From JALHNI01 sp044226365 (lineage in GTDB: Bacteria > Acidobacteriota > Terriglobia > Bryobacterales > Bryobacteraceae), in NCBI GenBank assembly GCA_044226365.1, contig JBGAHE010000002.1, positions 1 to 64,000 on the forward strand: DNA of 64,000 nt. The letters are read 5' to 3'. A model generated the notes under the pieces. It searched no databases. It was not told the origin of the DNA and worked only from the letters and a program-made list of their open reading frames with translations. Both the position numbers and the translations under genes were made by a program. Below, piece after piece: positions 38,175-46,622 of the stretch; position 1 is the stretch's first letter; each line of letters starts with the position of its first letter.

Positions 38175-40745
38175 TTATTCGTAACGCAGGGCGACCATGG
38201 GGTCGATGCGAAGCGCGCGGCGAGCGGGGACGGCGCACGCGAGCAGGCCGGCGGCGAGCATGACGAGCGAGACGAGGGTGTAGGTGAGCGGGTCCGTGGT
38301 GGAGATGGTCTCGACCAGAAACTCGGCCAGGGGACGCGTGAGGAAGAGGGCGGCGATGAGGCCGACCGTGAGTCCTGCGCCAATCAGCCAAGCGCCTTCG
38401 CCGAAGATCAGACGACGAATGCGGCCGGGGGCGGCGCCCAGAGCCACGCGCAGGCCGATTTCTCGAATACGGCGGGTGACCGAATAGGCCATGAGACCGT
38501 AAAGGCCGATGGTGGTGAGCAGCAGGCCCAGGACGCCCATGATGCCGAGCAGGCCAGCGCCGACGCGGCTGGGCAGTAAGGCGAGGCCCATGGCTCGTGC
38601 GAGAGGCTTGACTTCGACAGCGGCGGAGGCGTCGAGGCTCAGCATGGCTTGGCGGAGTGGGCGAACGAGCGAGTCCGGATCGACCCCAGCGCGGACCATG
38701 AAGACAAGCATCGAGGCGCGGTTGCCGGACGCGGACATCTCATAACGCTCGAAGACGGCTGGCCGCTGATGGTCGTTCATCCAGGCGTACTTACTGTCAC
38801 GCACGACACCGACGACGGTGCGCTCGCGATCGTCAAAGAAGATCGATTCGCCGATGGGGGAGTGAGGGCCGAAGGCCCGACGGGCGAAAGACTCATTGAC
38901 AATGACTTCGTTCGCACCTTGGGTAGTGAATTCGCGGCCGGCGAGGAGCGGGATGCCGAGCGTGCGGAAATAGCCGGGCCCGACGCGGCTGTAATAGTGA
39001 GGCACGCGGATCTTGTCTTTCAACAACGTGGTGCGGAGCGTGCCGCCGTGCGTGGCGTCGTCGTTGAAGGGGATCATCGACGCGGCGGCCGTGGAGGCAA
39101 CGCCGGGAACCGTGGCGATGAGTTGGCGGGCGCGTTCGGTGATGGCTTGGCGGCTTTCGACGGTGGGATAAGTTTCGGGGACCAGACGAAGACTGACGTA
39201 GACAATGCGATCGAGGTCGAAGCCCGGGTGGAGGTGGACGGAGGCGAAGAGGTTGCGAGCGAAGAGAGCGGCCGTGGTGAGGACGATGATCGAGGCGGCT
39301 ACCTGGGCAATGACGAGGAGACGGCGCAGCGTGAGGCGAGAGCCGGTTTGGCGCTGGTCCTGTTTGAGCGCTTCGGCGGCGTAGCCGTGGCTGGCGCGCC
39401 ACGCGGGAAGGACGCCGATGAGCAAGGCGGAGCCAAGTCCGATGAGCGAGGTGTAGGCGAGGAGACGCCAATCGGGCTGCAGGTTGAACGCGATGGGGAC
39501 AGGGAGTCCGAGGTCGATTTGGCTGATGAGGCGGGTGAGGAGAAGGTTGAGTAGGAGACCGGCGACGACGCCGGCACCAGCGAGGAGAGAACTTTCGGCG
39601 AGAAGAAGGCGGATGAGGCGTCCGCGGCCGGCACCGAGGCTGGTGCGGATGGCGAACTCCTGCACACGGGTAGAGGCGCGGGCAAGCAGGAGTCCGGAGA
39701 CATTGAGGCAGGCGATGCCAAGCAACAGACTGACTACGGCGAGGAGGACGGCGAAGAAAACAGCCACGGATTGAAGGTCGTTGAGCAGGTGCAGACCAGC
39801 CACGGGATTGACGCGGACTTCGTCGGCAAATTTGAAGTCTTTCTCGGGCATGACCTGGTCAAGTTGGCGGCCGAGGTGGACGATCCGTTCGCGCACGGCG
39901 GAGAGCGCGAGGCCAGCCGGGTGGCGGAGGAACAATTGGAGGTTCACGTTGGCGCCGGCCGGCACCGGGACGTAGAAAGCGGGAGCGAAGCCCATGCCGG
40001 AGAGGGTGCGATGGTCGGCGGGCAGGACGCCGGTGACAGTGTACGGCTGACCATCGAGGAGGAGGGCGCGGCCGAGGATGGCAGGGTCGGCGTGAAGCTT
40101 GGCCTGCCAGAAGCGGTGAGAGAGCACGACGGAGCGGGTTTCGCCGGGGTGGAAGCCTCGACCCAACTGGACGGGGACGCCGATCACGTCAAAGAAGTTG
40201 GGTGTGACGCGCATGACGAAAACGCGCTGGGCTTCGTCGCCATGACGCCAATTCACTTCGCCTTCGCGGGTGCCGGCCACCGGCATCCCGTTCAAATTCT
40301 GAAGGTACGTGAGGGGGCGGAGATTCAAGTGGCTGTTGCCGCCGAAGCGAGCGCGAACCAGCGTGGAGGCATCGTGGACGGAAGGTGCGCTAACGAGGGC
40401 TTCCATCGCGAGACTGAAGATCGCGGTGTTGCAGCCGATGCCGAGAGCGAGCGAGAGAACGGCGACGGCGAGAAAGAGCGGCTCGCGGCGGAGAGCGCGG
40501 GCGGCATAACGGAGATCGTTGAGCAGGTCTTCGAGCCAGGGAAACTGCCATTCGCGGCGAGTGTCCTCGGCGGCGCGGGCGGGCGAGCCGAAGGCGACCC
40601 GAGCGCGGCGGAGGGCTTCTTCACGCGGAATGCCCTGACGGACGAGGTCTTCGGCGTGCTCTTCGAGATGAAGGCGGAGTTCTTCGTCGAGGGATTCATC
40701 GAAGGCGGAACGATGGCGGAAGAAGCGAAGTTTGGGGAGTTTCAT
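38175..40745 (-). CDS. ADOP-type ABC transporter permease (MacB/FtsX fold)
   Basis: 856 residues. The ADOP N-terminal domain (DESLDEELRLHLEEHAEDLVRQGIPREEALRRARVAFG) occupies residues 14-52, followed by TM1 (LFLAVAVLSLALGIGCNTAIFSLA), a periplasmic domain, an FtsX block at about 320-430 (ASTRVQEFAIRTSLGAGRGRLIRLLLAESSLL), a second periplasmic domain and a final FtsX block ending in ARRALRIDPMVALRYE. No ATPase gene lies nearby. It is preceded by padR with an ATGA overlap (40742-40745) and converges on the VWFA gene. Confidence 0.9.
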   Translation of the reverse strand: MKLPKLRFFRHRSAFDESLDEELRLHLEEHAEDLVRQGIPREEALRRARVAFGSPARAAEDTRREWQFPWLEDLLNDLRYAARALRREPLFLAVAVLSLALGIGCNTAIFSLAMEALVSAPSVHDASTLVRARFGGNSHLNLRPLTYLQNLNGMPVAGTREGEVNWRHGDEAQRVFVMRVTPNFFDVIGVPVQLGRGFHPGETRSVVLSHRFWQAKLHADPAILGRALLLDGQPYTVTGVLPADHRTLSGMGFAPAFYVPVPAGANVNLQLFLRHPAGLALSAVRERIVHLGRQLDQVMPEKDFKFADEVRVNPVAGLHLLNDLQSVAVFFAVLLAVVSLLLGIACLNVSGLLLARASTRVQEFAIRTSLGAGRGRLIRLLLAESSLLAGAGVVAGLLLNLLLTRLISQIDLGLPVPIAFNLQPDWRLLAYTSLIGLGSALLIGVLPAWRASHGYAAEALKQDQRQTGSRLTLRRLLVIAQVAASIIVLTTAALFARNLFASVHLHPGFDLDRIVYVSLRLVPETYPTVESRQAITERARQLIATVPGVASTAAASMIPFNDDATHGGTLRTTLLKDKIRVPHYYSRVGPGYFRTLGIPLLAGREFTTQGANEVIVNESFARRAFGPHSPIGESIFFDDRERTVVGVVRDSKYAWMNDHQRPAVFERYEMSASGNRASMLVFMVRAGVDPDSLVRPLRQAMLSLDASAAVEVKPLARAMGLALLPSRVGAGLLGIMGVLGLLLTTIGLYGLMAYSVTRRIREIGLRVALGAAPGRIRRLIFGEGAWLIGAGLTVGLIAALFLTRPLAEFLVETISTTDPLTYTLVSLVMLAAGLLACAVPARRALRIDPMVALRYE

Positions 40746-41065
40746 GCGTGATCCAGGACGAGTTCAATGGCGCGGACCATGCGGCGGAAATCGCGATCTT
40801 CCTGCTGCAACTGGCGGCGGCCTTCGGGGGTGAGCTGGTAGAAGCGGGCTTTGCGGTTGGATTCGGAAACGCCCCATTCAGCCTGGAGCCAGCCCTTGAC
40901 GAGCATGCGGTTGAGCGCGGGGTAGAGCGAGCCTTCTTCGACGAGGAGGAAGTCGCCGGAAGCTTCTTTGATGCGCTTGACGATGGCGTAGCCGTGCAGG
41001 GGGCCGGTGGCGAGAGTGCGCAGGATGAGCAGGTAGAGAGTGCCCGGTAGGAGTTCTGGAGACAT
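40742..41065 (-). CDS. PadR family transcriptional regulator
   Basis: 107 residues from ATG 41065, with AAGGAAA just upstream; an open frame extends to 41113 but would run over the promoter. The domain is standard PadR: LLPGTLYLLILRTLATGPLHGYAIVKRIKEASGDFLLVEEGSLYPALNRMLVKGWLQAEWG, ending with ARFYQLTPEGRRQL and a C-terminal helix. It likely represses itself, the coupled ADOP gene, and perhaps the divergent ADOP gene at 41143. Confidence 0.93.
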   Translation of the reverse strand: MSPELLPGTLYLLILRTLATGPLHGYAIVKRIKEASGDFLLVEEGSLYPALNRMLVKGWLQAEWGVSESNRKARFYQLTPEGRRQLQQEDRDFRRMVRAIELVLDHA

Positions 41066-41079
41066 CGTTTCCTTGTCTG

Positions 41080-41113
41080 GACTAGGTATAGTCTGGACAG
41101 GGAATAAAGTCAA
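41080..41113 (-). promoter_or_regulatory. Sigma70-type promoter with overlapping PadR palindrome
   Basis: On the minus strand TTGACT (41113-41108) and TATACC (41090-41085) are separated by exactly 17 bp, a good housekeeping promoter for padR. The inverted repeat GACTAggtaTAGTC (41080-41093) sits right on the -10. A direct repeat GTCTGGAC (41075-41082 and 41091-41098) covers the same place. Binding here would block the polymerase and might also affect the divergent gene whose start is 41143. Confidence 0.7.
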
Positions 41114-41142
41114 GCAAACTTTGTCGATCGGCGTGCGTATTG

Positions 41143-43581
41143 ATGGTGATGACCTTCGGGAACTGGGGCGATGAAGTGCGGCAGGACTGGCGGGCGGCGT
41201 GGAGGGCAGCGAGGCGCGAGCCCGCGTTCTTCGCGACGGCGCTGGCGATTATTGCTCTGGGAATCGGCGCCAATACGACGATGTTCAGCGTGGTGCATGG
41301 CATCCTGTTCCGGCCGCTGGAGTTTGCCCAGGCTGAACGCCTGGTGTGGGTGGCGAACCTGGGGAACGGCGACGGAGGCTTGTCGTCGCGCACTTCGCGG
41401 GTGTCGAACTACTTAGACTGGAAGCGCATGTCCCAGACGTGCGAAGACATGGCGGCGTACTTCGCCTTTTTCGACTACGGGACCTACACGATGTCGACGG
41501 GCGGCGAGCCAAGCCGCATGGTGGGAGTGGGCGTCAGCCAGAATCTGCTTTCGTTTCTGGGCGTGAAGCCAGCGCTAGGCCGCAACTTTACGCCTGACGA
41601 GGCGCGGGACTTTTCTGTGCCGGCGGTGATTCTGACGCACGGGCTTTGGCAGAGCCGCTTTGGCGGCGATGCGACGGTGATTGGGAAAACCGTGACGCTG
41701 AACGATCATGCCTCGACGGTGGTGGGCGTGCTGCCAGCGTCGTTCGATTTCCGCTCGGTGTTTGCGTCGCAGTCCCGCGTGGATCTGCTGGTGCCCTTTC
41801 CGCTCAACGAGCAGACGGACCGCTGGGGCAACACGCTGGCGATTGTGGCGCGGCTGAAGCCCGGGGCGACGTTGCAGCAGGCGCAAAGCGAGTTCGAGGT
41901 GATGACCGCGCAGATTCGCCGCGAGCATCCGGAGCGCTACCAGTTTGGGGCGCGGCTCTCGGGGTTGCAGGAGCATTTGACGGGGCGTTTTCGCCAGAGT
42001 CTGGTGCTGTTGCTGGCGTCGGTGGGGGTGGTGTTGCTGATCGCGTGCAGCAATCTTTCGAATCTGTTGCTGGCGCGGGCATCGTCGCGGAAGAAAGAGT
42101 TGGCGGTGCGTTCGGCTATGGGAGCGAGCCGGGCAAGGCTGACACGGCAATTGCTGACCGAGAGTCTGCTGGTGTCGCTGCTGGGCGCGGCGCTGGGTGT
42201 TGGGTTAGCGTGGGGCGCGCTGCGGGTGCTGGCGACATCGCCGGATCTGAGCATTCCGCTGCTCGCGACCGTACGGCTGGACGGGACGGTGCTTTTGTTT
42301 ACGGTGGCGGCGGCCATCGTGACGGGTTTTCTGATGGGGATTGTGCCGGCGGTGCAACTGGCGGCAACGAGGGAGACTGAGGCACTGAAGGATGCGACGC
42401 GGGGGACGAGCGAAGGACGCGCCGGCGGTTGGACACGCGGGTCGTTGGTGGTGGCGCAGTTGGCGATGGCTTGCGTGCTGCTGGTGGGGGCGGGGTTGCT
42501 CATCCGGAGTTTCCAGAAGCTGCTGGAAGTGGATATGGGTTTCCGGCCCGCGCGGACGGCGACGTGGCGCGTGGAGACGGGAACGCGGTTCCAGGATGTA
42601 GTGCCGCAACGGGCGTTCTTTGAGCGAGTGGCGCAGCGAGTGGCGCAGGTGCCGGGGGTGGAGTCCGTGGGGCTGACGGATGCGTTGCCGCTGAGCCGGG
42701 ATCGTAGCTGGGGTTTGACGGCGAAGGGGGTGCAGTATCCACCGACGCAGTTCCCGCTGGCCCATCCGCGGATTGTGGACTTCCGGTATGCGCAGGCGAT
42801 GGGGATTGCGCTCAAAGCGGGCCGATTCTTCGAGGCGAGCGACACGGCGGAAACCGAGAAGGTGCTGGTGCTGAATGAAAAGGCGGCGAAGCGGCTTTGG
42901 CCGAATCAGGATCCGATCGGTCGGCTGGCGAATTTTAGCGGCGAGCGCAAGGTGGTGGGCGTGGTGGCGAATGTGCGGCACGAGTCGCTTGAGCAGGAGG
43001 GAAATCTGGAAGCGTATATCCCGATGACGCAGGCGAACTCGAACTCGATGGAACTGGTGGTGCGTTCGCGGGTGGAGGCAACGGCGACCGTTCCCGGCGT
43101 CCAAGCGGCGTTGCGCGAAGTGGACGCGTCGTTGCCGGTGGCCGAGTATCAGACGCTGGATGATTTGGTGGATCGCGCGGTATCGCCCCGCAAGCTGCTG
43201 ACGCTGTTGCTGTCCGCGTTTGCGGTTTCGGCCTTGTTGTTGGCGTCGGTGGGAATCTATGGCGTGGTGTCGTACGGGGTGGGCCAGCGGACGCAGGAGA
43301 TCGGCATTCGGCTGGCGCTGGGGGCGAGTCCGGGGGAGGTGCGCGGGATGGTGATGCGGCAGACGGCGTTGCTGGCATCGGCGGGAATCGGTGGCGGCGT
43401 GCTGCTGGCGCTTGGGTTGGGGCAGGCGATGGCCTCGATGTTGTTTGGGCTTGAAAGCCGTGATGCGACGTCTTTCGCCGTGGCGGTGGGCGTGTTGGGA
43501 GCGGTGGCCATGGCCGCGGGCTTCTGGCCGGCGTGGCGGGCCTCGCGGCTGGATCCGATGACGGCGCTGCGAACGGATTGA
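41143..43581 (+). CDS. ABC transporter permease of the ADOP/MacB family, divergent from padR
   Basis: About 812 residues from ATG 41143 (ATG 41149 and TTG 41140 are alternatives). It lacks the Asp/Glu-rich N-terminal ADOP domain seen in the other two and begins nearly directly with the TM1 segment (ARREPAFFATALAIIALGIGANTTMFSVV). MacB_PCD-type periplasmic domains and two FtsX blocks follow (ASSRKKELAVRSAMGASRARLTRQLLTESLL; GVGQRTQEIGIRLALGASPGEVRGMV), ending PAWRASRLDPMTALRTD. No ATPase partner is present. Shares the 77-bp control region with the padR-ADOP operon. Confidence 0.88.
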   Translation: MVMTFGNWGDEVRQDWRAAWRAARREPAFFATALAIIALGIGANTTMFSVVHGILFRPLEFAQAERLVWVANLGNGDGGLSSRTSRVSNYLDWKRMSQTCEDMAAYFAFFDYGTYTMSTGGEPSRMVGVGVSQNLLSFLGVKPALGRNFTPDEARDFSVPAVILTHGLWQSRFGGDATVIGKTVTLNDHASTVVGVLPASFDFRSVFASQSRVDLLVPFPLNEQTDRWGNTLAIVARLKPGATLQQAQSEFEVMTAQIRREHPERYQFGARLSGLQEHLTGRFRQSLVLLLASVGVVLLIACSNLSNLLLARASSRKKELAVRSAMGASRARLTRQLLTESLLVSLLGAALGVGLAWGALRVLATSPDLSIPLLATVRLDGTVLLFTVAAAIVTGFLMGIVPAVQLAATRETEALKDATRGTSEGRAGGWTRGSLVVAQLAMACVLLVGAGLLIRSFQKLLEVDMGFRPARTATWRVETGTRFQDVVPQRAFFERVAQRVAQVPGVESVGLTDALPLSRDRSWGLTAKGVQYPPTQFPLAHPRIVDFRYAQAMGIALKAGRFFEASDTAETEKVLVLNEKAAKRLWPNQDPIGRLANFSGERKVVGVVANVRHESLEQEGNLEAYIPMTQANSNSMELVVRSRVEATATVPGVQAALREVDASLPVAEYQTLDDLVDRAVSPRKLLTLLLSAFAVSALLLASVGIYGVVSYGVGQRTQEIGIRLALGASPGEVRGMVMRQTALLASAGIGGGVLLALGLGQAMASMLFGLESRDATSFAVAVGVLGAVAMAAGFWPAWRASRLDPMTALRTD

Positions 43582-43622
43582 GGCGGTGGTGCACGGGCTT
43601 ATCCTGAAGGAGGAGGCACGTG

Positions 43623-43949
43623 ATGCGGCGAGCAGCAATCGGCATTCTGTTGGCAACGGTGCTGGCTTGGGGGCAGGGCCGGCGGTCGGGTGCGCCCGGC
43701 GCGGACCTCGACATCCTGCAGACGGCGGTGGCGTCGATCGATGGGACTTTGCGATCGCTCGACAAAAAGAAACTGCTGATCGAGCTGAGCGAAGAGCAGA
43801 GCATGACGATCGAGGTGACGCGCAAGACCGAGTTCGTGAAGCAAGGCAAGACGGTAAAAGCGGCCGACTTGGAAATGGGCGTTGCGGTAACGGTGGAGGC
43901 CAAGAAAGTGGCGAATCAACTGGTCGCCGTGCGCGTGCGCATGCGCTAG
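43623..43949 (+). CDS. Small exported protein, DUF5666-like beta-barrel
   Basis: 108 residues from ATG 43623, with a very strong Shine-Dalgarno tract AAGGAGGAGG at 43607-43616. Signal peptide MRRAAIGILLATVLAWGQG. The mature part reads like a small OB-like/DUF5666 domain: 'GTLRSLDKKKLLIELSEEQSMTIEVTRKTEFVKQGKTVKAADLEMGVAVTVEAKKVANQLVAVRVRMR', with the typical 'D...G..V.V.....' phrase. Function unknown. It lies 23 bp upstream of the his leader peptide, so a read-through transcript could enter the attenuator. Confidence 0.7.
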   Translation: MRRAAIGILLATVLAWGQGRRSGAPGADLDILQTAVASIDGTLRSLDKKKLLIELSEEQSMTIEVTRKTEFVKQGKTVKAADLEMGVAVTVEAKKVANQLVAVRVRMR

Positions 43950-43972
43950 AGAATGTGTTATCCTCCGATTTC

Positions 43973-44047
43973 ATGTCCGTTTGCCGTCTCCATCACGTGC
44001 ACCATCACCATCACCGGGCGACGTGTGCGCGGGGGACCAACGAGTAG
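43973..44047 (+). CDS. hisL: his operon leader peptide
   Basis: A 24-codon frame, ATG 43973 to TAG 44045-44047, encoding MSVCRLHHVHHHHHRATCAR and then GTNE. Seven of eight consecutive codons (43991-44014) are histidine (CAT/CAC), interrupted by one Val. In enteric his operons a leader with a similar His run makes the ribosome stall when charged tRNA-His is scarce. The frame sits immediately upstream of a terminator hairpin and of hisI. No clear Shine-Dalgarno sequence is visible. Nothing but regulation is expected of the peptide. Confidence 0.9.
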   Translation: MSVCRLHHVHHHHHRATCARGTNE

Positions 44048-44102
44048 AGAAACTGATTGAAGATCAGAAAGGTTGCCCCGCCGAGAGATCGGCGGGTTTT
44101 TT
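43994..44102 (+). promoter_or_regulatory. Histidine-operon transcription attenuator (competing hairpins)
   Basis: Three mutually exclusive pairings can be drawn. Early: CACGT 43994-43998 with ACGTG 44021-44025, inside the His codons. Antiterminator: GCGGGG 44029-44034 with CCCCGC 44076-44081, extended by ACC 44036-44038 with GGT 44071-44073. Terminator: 44077-44096. A ribosome stalled on the His run would mask the first arm, free 44021-44038 for the antiterminator and so stop the terminator from forming. This is the logic of classical amino-acid attenuators; the pairings are read by eye. Confidence 0.8.
44077..44102 (+). terminator. Rho-independent attenuator terminator before hisI
   Basis: CCCGCCGA (44077-44084), a GAGA tetraloop, TCGGCGGG (44089-44096) and then six T (44097-44102). 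The 8-bp perfect GC-rich stem with a GNRA loop and an immediate T-run is a textbook intrinsic terminator. The hisI ATG follows at 44109. Confidence 0.95.
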
Positions 44103-44108
44103 ATTGCC

Positions 44109-44504
44109 ATGGGCCTAGATGACGCAATTTCAAAATTGGATTTTGCCAAGCTTGACGGATTGATCACCACGGTAATTCAGGACGCGGCCACCGGGCGCGT
44201 GCTGATGGTGGGATTCATGAATGAAGAGAGCTTGCGCTTGACGGTGGAGACCGGCAAGGCGGTGTTCTACAGCCGGAGCCGGAAGAAGCTTTGGCGCAAG
44301 GGCGAAAGCTCGGGACATTGGCTGTTGGTGAAGAGCATCCAAACAGATTGCGATACCGATGCGCTGCTGATGCAGGTGGAAGCGGTGGGGCCGGGCGTGT
44401 GTCATGCCGGTTACGAGAGCTGCTTCTATCGGACGCTGAAGGATAACGAGTGGGTGGAGACCGAGGCACAGACCTACGATCCGAACCAGGTGTACGGGGG
44501 CTAA
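44109..44504 (+). CDS. hisI: Phosphoribosyl-AMP cyclohydrolase
   Basis: 131 residues from ATG 44109; the open frame begins earlier but that part lies in the terminator. It opens the PR-AMP ring (third step of histidine synthesis). Typical motifs: KLDGLITTVIQDAATGRVLMVGFMNEESL, YSRSRKKLWRKGESSGH and the metal-site phrases 'IQTDCDTDALLMQVEAVGPGVCHAGYESCFYR' with the Asp and Cys ligands. Stand-alone HisI, not HisIE: the pyrophosphohydrolase (HisE) domain is missing. First structural gene of the his operon, 4 bp before hisG. Confidence 0.95.
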   Translation: MGLDDAISKLDFAKLDGLITTVIQDAATGRVLMVGFMNEESLRLTVETGKAVFYSRSRKKLWRKGESSGHWLLVKSIQTDCDTDALLMQVEAVGPGVCHAGYESCFYRTLKDNEWVETEAQTYDPNQVYGG

Positions 44505-44508
44505 CGAG

Positions 44509-45381
44509 ATGAGCAAGATCAAACTGGGATTGCCGAAGGGAAGCTTGGAGAATGCGACCGTAGAACTGTTTCGGCGCGCAGGCTTTCAGATTACGATTTC
44601 GTCGCGGTCATACTTTCCGGCGATCGACGATCCGGAGATCGAATGCATGTTGATCCGGGCGCAGGAGATGGCGCGTTACGTGGAAGATGGCGTGCTTGAT
44701 GCGGGGCTGACGGGTTACGACTGGGTGATGGAGACTGGGTCGACGGTGGAGACCATCGCGGAACTGGTGTATTCGAAGCAAAGTTCGCGCAAGGTTCGTT
44801 GGGTGTTGGCCGTGCCGGAGAACTCGCCGATTCATAGCGTAAAGGATCTCGAAGGTAAGATCGTTTCGACGGAATTAGTGAACTTCACGAAGCAGTATCT
44901 GGCGAAGCATGGGGTGACGGCGAAGGTGGAGTTCAGCTGGGGCGCGACGGAGGTGAAGCCGCCGTATCTGGCCGATGCCATTGTCGAAGTGACGGAGACG
45001 GGGTCTTCGTTGCGCGCGAATAAGTTGCGGATCGTGGAGGACTTACTCGAGTCGAATACGCAGTTAGTGGCGAATGTGGATAGTTGGAAGGATCCCTGGA
45101 AGCGGCGGAAGATCGAGGACTTGAAGATGCTGTTGGAAGGGGCGATGGCGGCGTTGGGCAAAGTGGGGCTGATGCTGAACGTGGAAGAAGACAACCTGGA
45201 GCGGGTGCTTTCGGTACTGCCTTCGCTGAAGAATCCGACCGTCTCAAAGCTGAGCCGGGGCAATTGGCTGGCAGTGAATACAATTCTGGAAGAGACCACG
45301 GTGCGGCAACTGATTCCGCGGCTGAAGGAAGCCGGCGCGCAGGGTATTGTTGAATATCCGCTGAACAAGATTGTGATGTAA
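44509..45381 (+). CDS. hisG: ATP phosphoribosyltransferase, long form
   Basis: 290 residues: catalytic two-domain part (KLGLPKGSLENATVELFRRAGF; 'DAGLTGYDWVMETGS'; 'IVEVTETGSSLRANKLRIVEDLLESNTQLVAN', which includes the PRPP-loop region) and a C-terminal ACT-like regulatory domain (about 215-290, 'VTVRQLIPRLKEAGAQGIVEYPLNKIV' type). The long form is self-sufficient and feedback-inhibited by histidine, so no HisZ is needed. It commits ATP and PRPP to histidine synthesis. It is flanked by hisI (4 bp) and hisD (2 bp). Confidence 0.96.
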   Translation: MSKIKLGLPKGSLENATVELFRRAGFQITISSRSYFPAIDDPEIECMLIRAQEMARYVEDGVLDAGLTGYDWVMETGSTVETIAELVYSKQSSRKVRWVLAVPENSPIHSVKDLEGKIVSTELVNFTKQYLAKHGVTAKVEFSWGATEVKPPYLADAIVEVTETGSSLRANKLRIVEDLLESNTQLVANVDSWKDPWKRRKIEDLKMLLEGAMAALGKVGLMLNVEEDNLERVLSVLPSLKNPTVSKLSRGNWLAVNTILEETTVRQLIPRLKEAGAQGIVEYPLNKIVM

Positions 45382-45383
45382 GC

Positions 45384-46622
45384 ATGCTGCGAATCCTAGA
45401 CTCGAGGGAAGCCGGAAAGTTACTGGCGCGCAAGGCGGCCCGCTTCGATGAGGCTGAGCAAGTGGTGCAGCCGATTTTGGAGGCGGTGCGGAAGCGCGGC
45501 GATCGGGCATTGCTGGAGTATGCCCGGCGATTTGATGGGCTCGAACGCAAATCCGTGGTGGTGCCGGTCGATGAATTGAAGCAAGCGGAGCAAGCCGTTT
45601 CGCCAGTGTTCAAGAAAGCGGTGCGGACGGCGGCGCGGAACATCCGGACGTTTGCGAAGTTACAACTGCCGGTGGCGAAGCAGACGAAGATCGCACCGGG
45701 GATCACGGCGGGTCAGATTGTGCGCCCGCTCGAGGCGGTGGGTTGCTATGTGCCAGCGGGGCGTTATCCGCTGCCCTCGACTTTGTTGATGACGGTAATT
45801 CCGGCGCAGGTGGCTGGCGTACCGACGGTGTGTGTGACGTCGCCGAAAGTGGTGCCGGAGATCTACGCGACGGCAAGTCTGTTGGGTGTGGAGCGGATGT
45901 TCCAGATCGGTGGGGCGCAAGCGATTGCGGCGTTCGCGTACGGGACGCAAAGCGTGCCGAAGGCTGACCGTATTGTCGGGCCGGGCAATATCTATGTAGC
46001 CGCGGCCAAGAAGTTGCTGGCGGGCGAGGTTGGGATCGATTTCGTGGCGGGCCCGACCGAGATTCTGATCATTGCGGCGGACGGTGATCCGCGCTGGATT
46101 GCGGCGGATATGTTGGCTCAAGCGGAGCATGATACCGACGCGTCGGCGATCTTACTGACGACTTCGAAGAAGCTCGCGCAAGCGGTGCAAGCTGAGGTGG
46201 CGTTACAGCTAGCGACACTGCCCACCGCGGCGACTGCACGAGTGGCGATCAAGAAGAACTCGGCGGTGCTTCTGGTGCGCTCGCTCGAAGAGGCGGCCGA
46301 ACTTTCGAACCGGTTTGCGCCGGAACACTTGAGCCTGCACGAGCCGTCGTTGTTGCCGTTGATCCGGCACGCGGGCGGGGTATTCTTGGGCGCAGCGAGT
46401 CCGGAAGCGGCGGGAGACTATGCGGCTGGGCCGAATCATGTGTTGCCGACGTCGGGAGCGGCGCGGCTGCGTGGAGGGCTCTCGTCCGCCGACTTTGTAA
46501 AGGTGATCGCGACGCAGACGTTGACGCGCCCAGGTTTGCGCGGGTTAGCGCCGGCGGTGACGACGCTGGCGAGGGCCGAAGGTTTGGAGGCGCATGCGCG
46601 GTCCGTGGAGGTGCGCCTGTGA
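45384..46622 (+). CDS. hisD: Histidinol dehydrogenase
   Basis: 412 residues, usual length. Motifs: VGCYVPAGRYPLPSTLLM, QIGGAQAIAAFAYG, RIVGPGNIYVAAAK, DFVAGPTEILI, 'DMLAQAEHDTDASAILLT' (zinc-ligand Gln/His), RFAPEHLSLH with the catalytic Glu-His pair, and GPNHVLPTSGAARLRGGLS. It catalyses the last two oxidations from histidinol to histidine with NAD+. Starts 2 bp after hisG and overlaps hisC by 4 bp (GTGA). Confidence 0.97.
   Translation: MLRILDSREAGKLLARKAARFDEAEQVVQPILEAVRKRGDRALLEYARRFDGLERKSVVVPVDELKQAEQAVSPVFKKAVRTAARNIRTFAKLQLPVAKQTKIAPGITAGQIVRPLEAVGCYVPAGRYPLPSTLLMTVIPAQVAGVPTVCVTSPKVVPEIYATASLLGVERMFQIGGAQAIAAFAYGTQSVPKADRIVGPGNIYVAAAKKLLAGEVGIDFVAGPTEILIIAADGDPRWIAADMLAQAEHDTDASAILLTTSKKLAQAVQAEVALQLATLPTAATARVAIKKNSAVLLVRSLEEAAELSNRFAPEHLSLHEPSLLPLIRHAGGVFLGAASPEAAGDYAAGPNHVLPTSGAARLRGGLSSADFVKVIATQTLTRPGLRGLAPAVTTLARAEGLEAHARSVEVRL

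Noticed and set aside
43586..44047. 153-codon frame ending in the His-rich run
   Set aside because: Only its last 24 codons, from ATG 43973, make sense as the leader peptide; the rest overlaps the small exported-protein gene in another phase.
43973..44047. His-rich frame as a metal-binding peptide or an artificial His-tag
   Set aside because: Its position before a terminator and hisI, with competing stems, is explained by attenuation.
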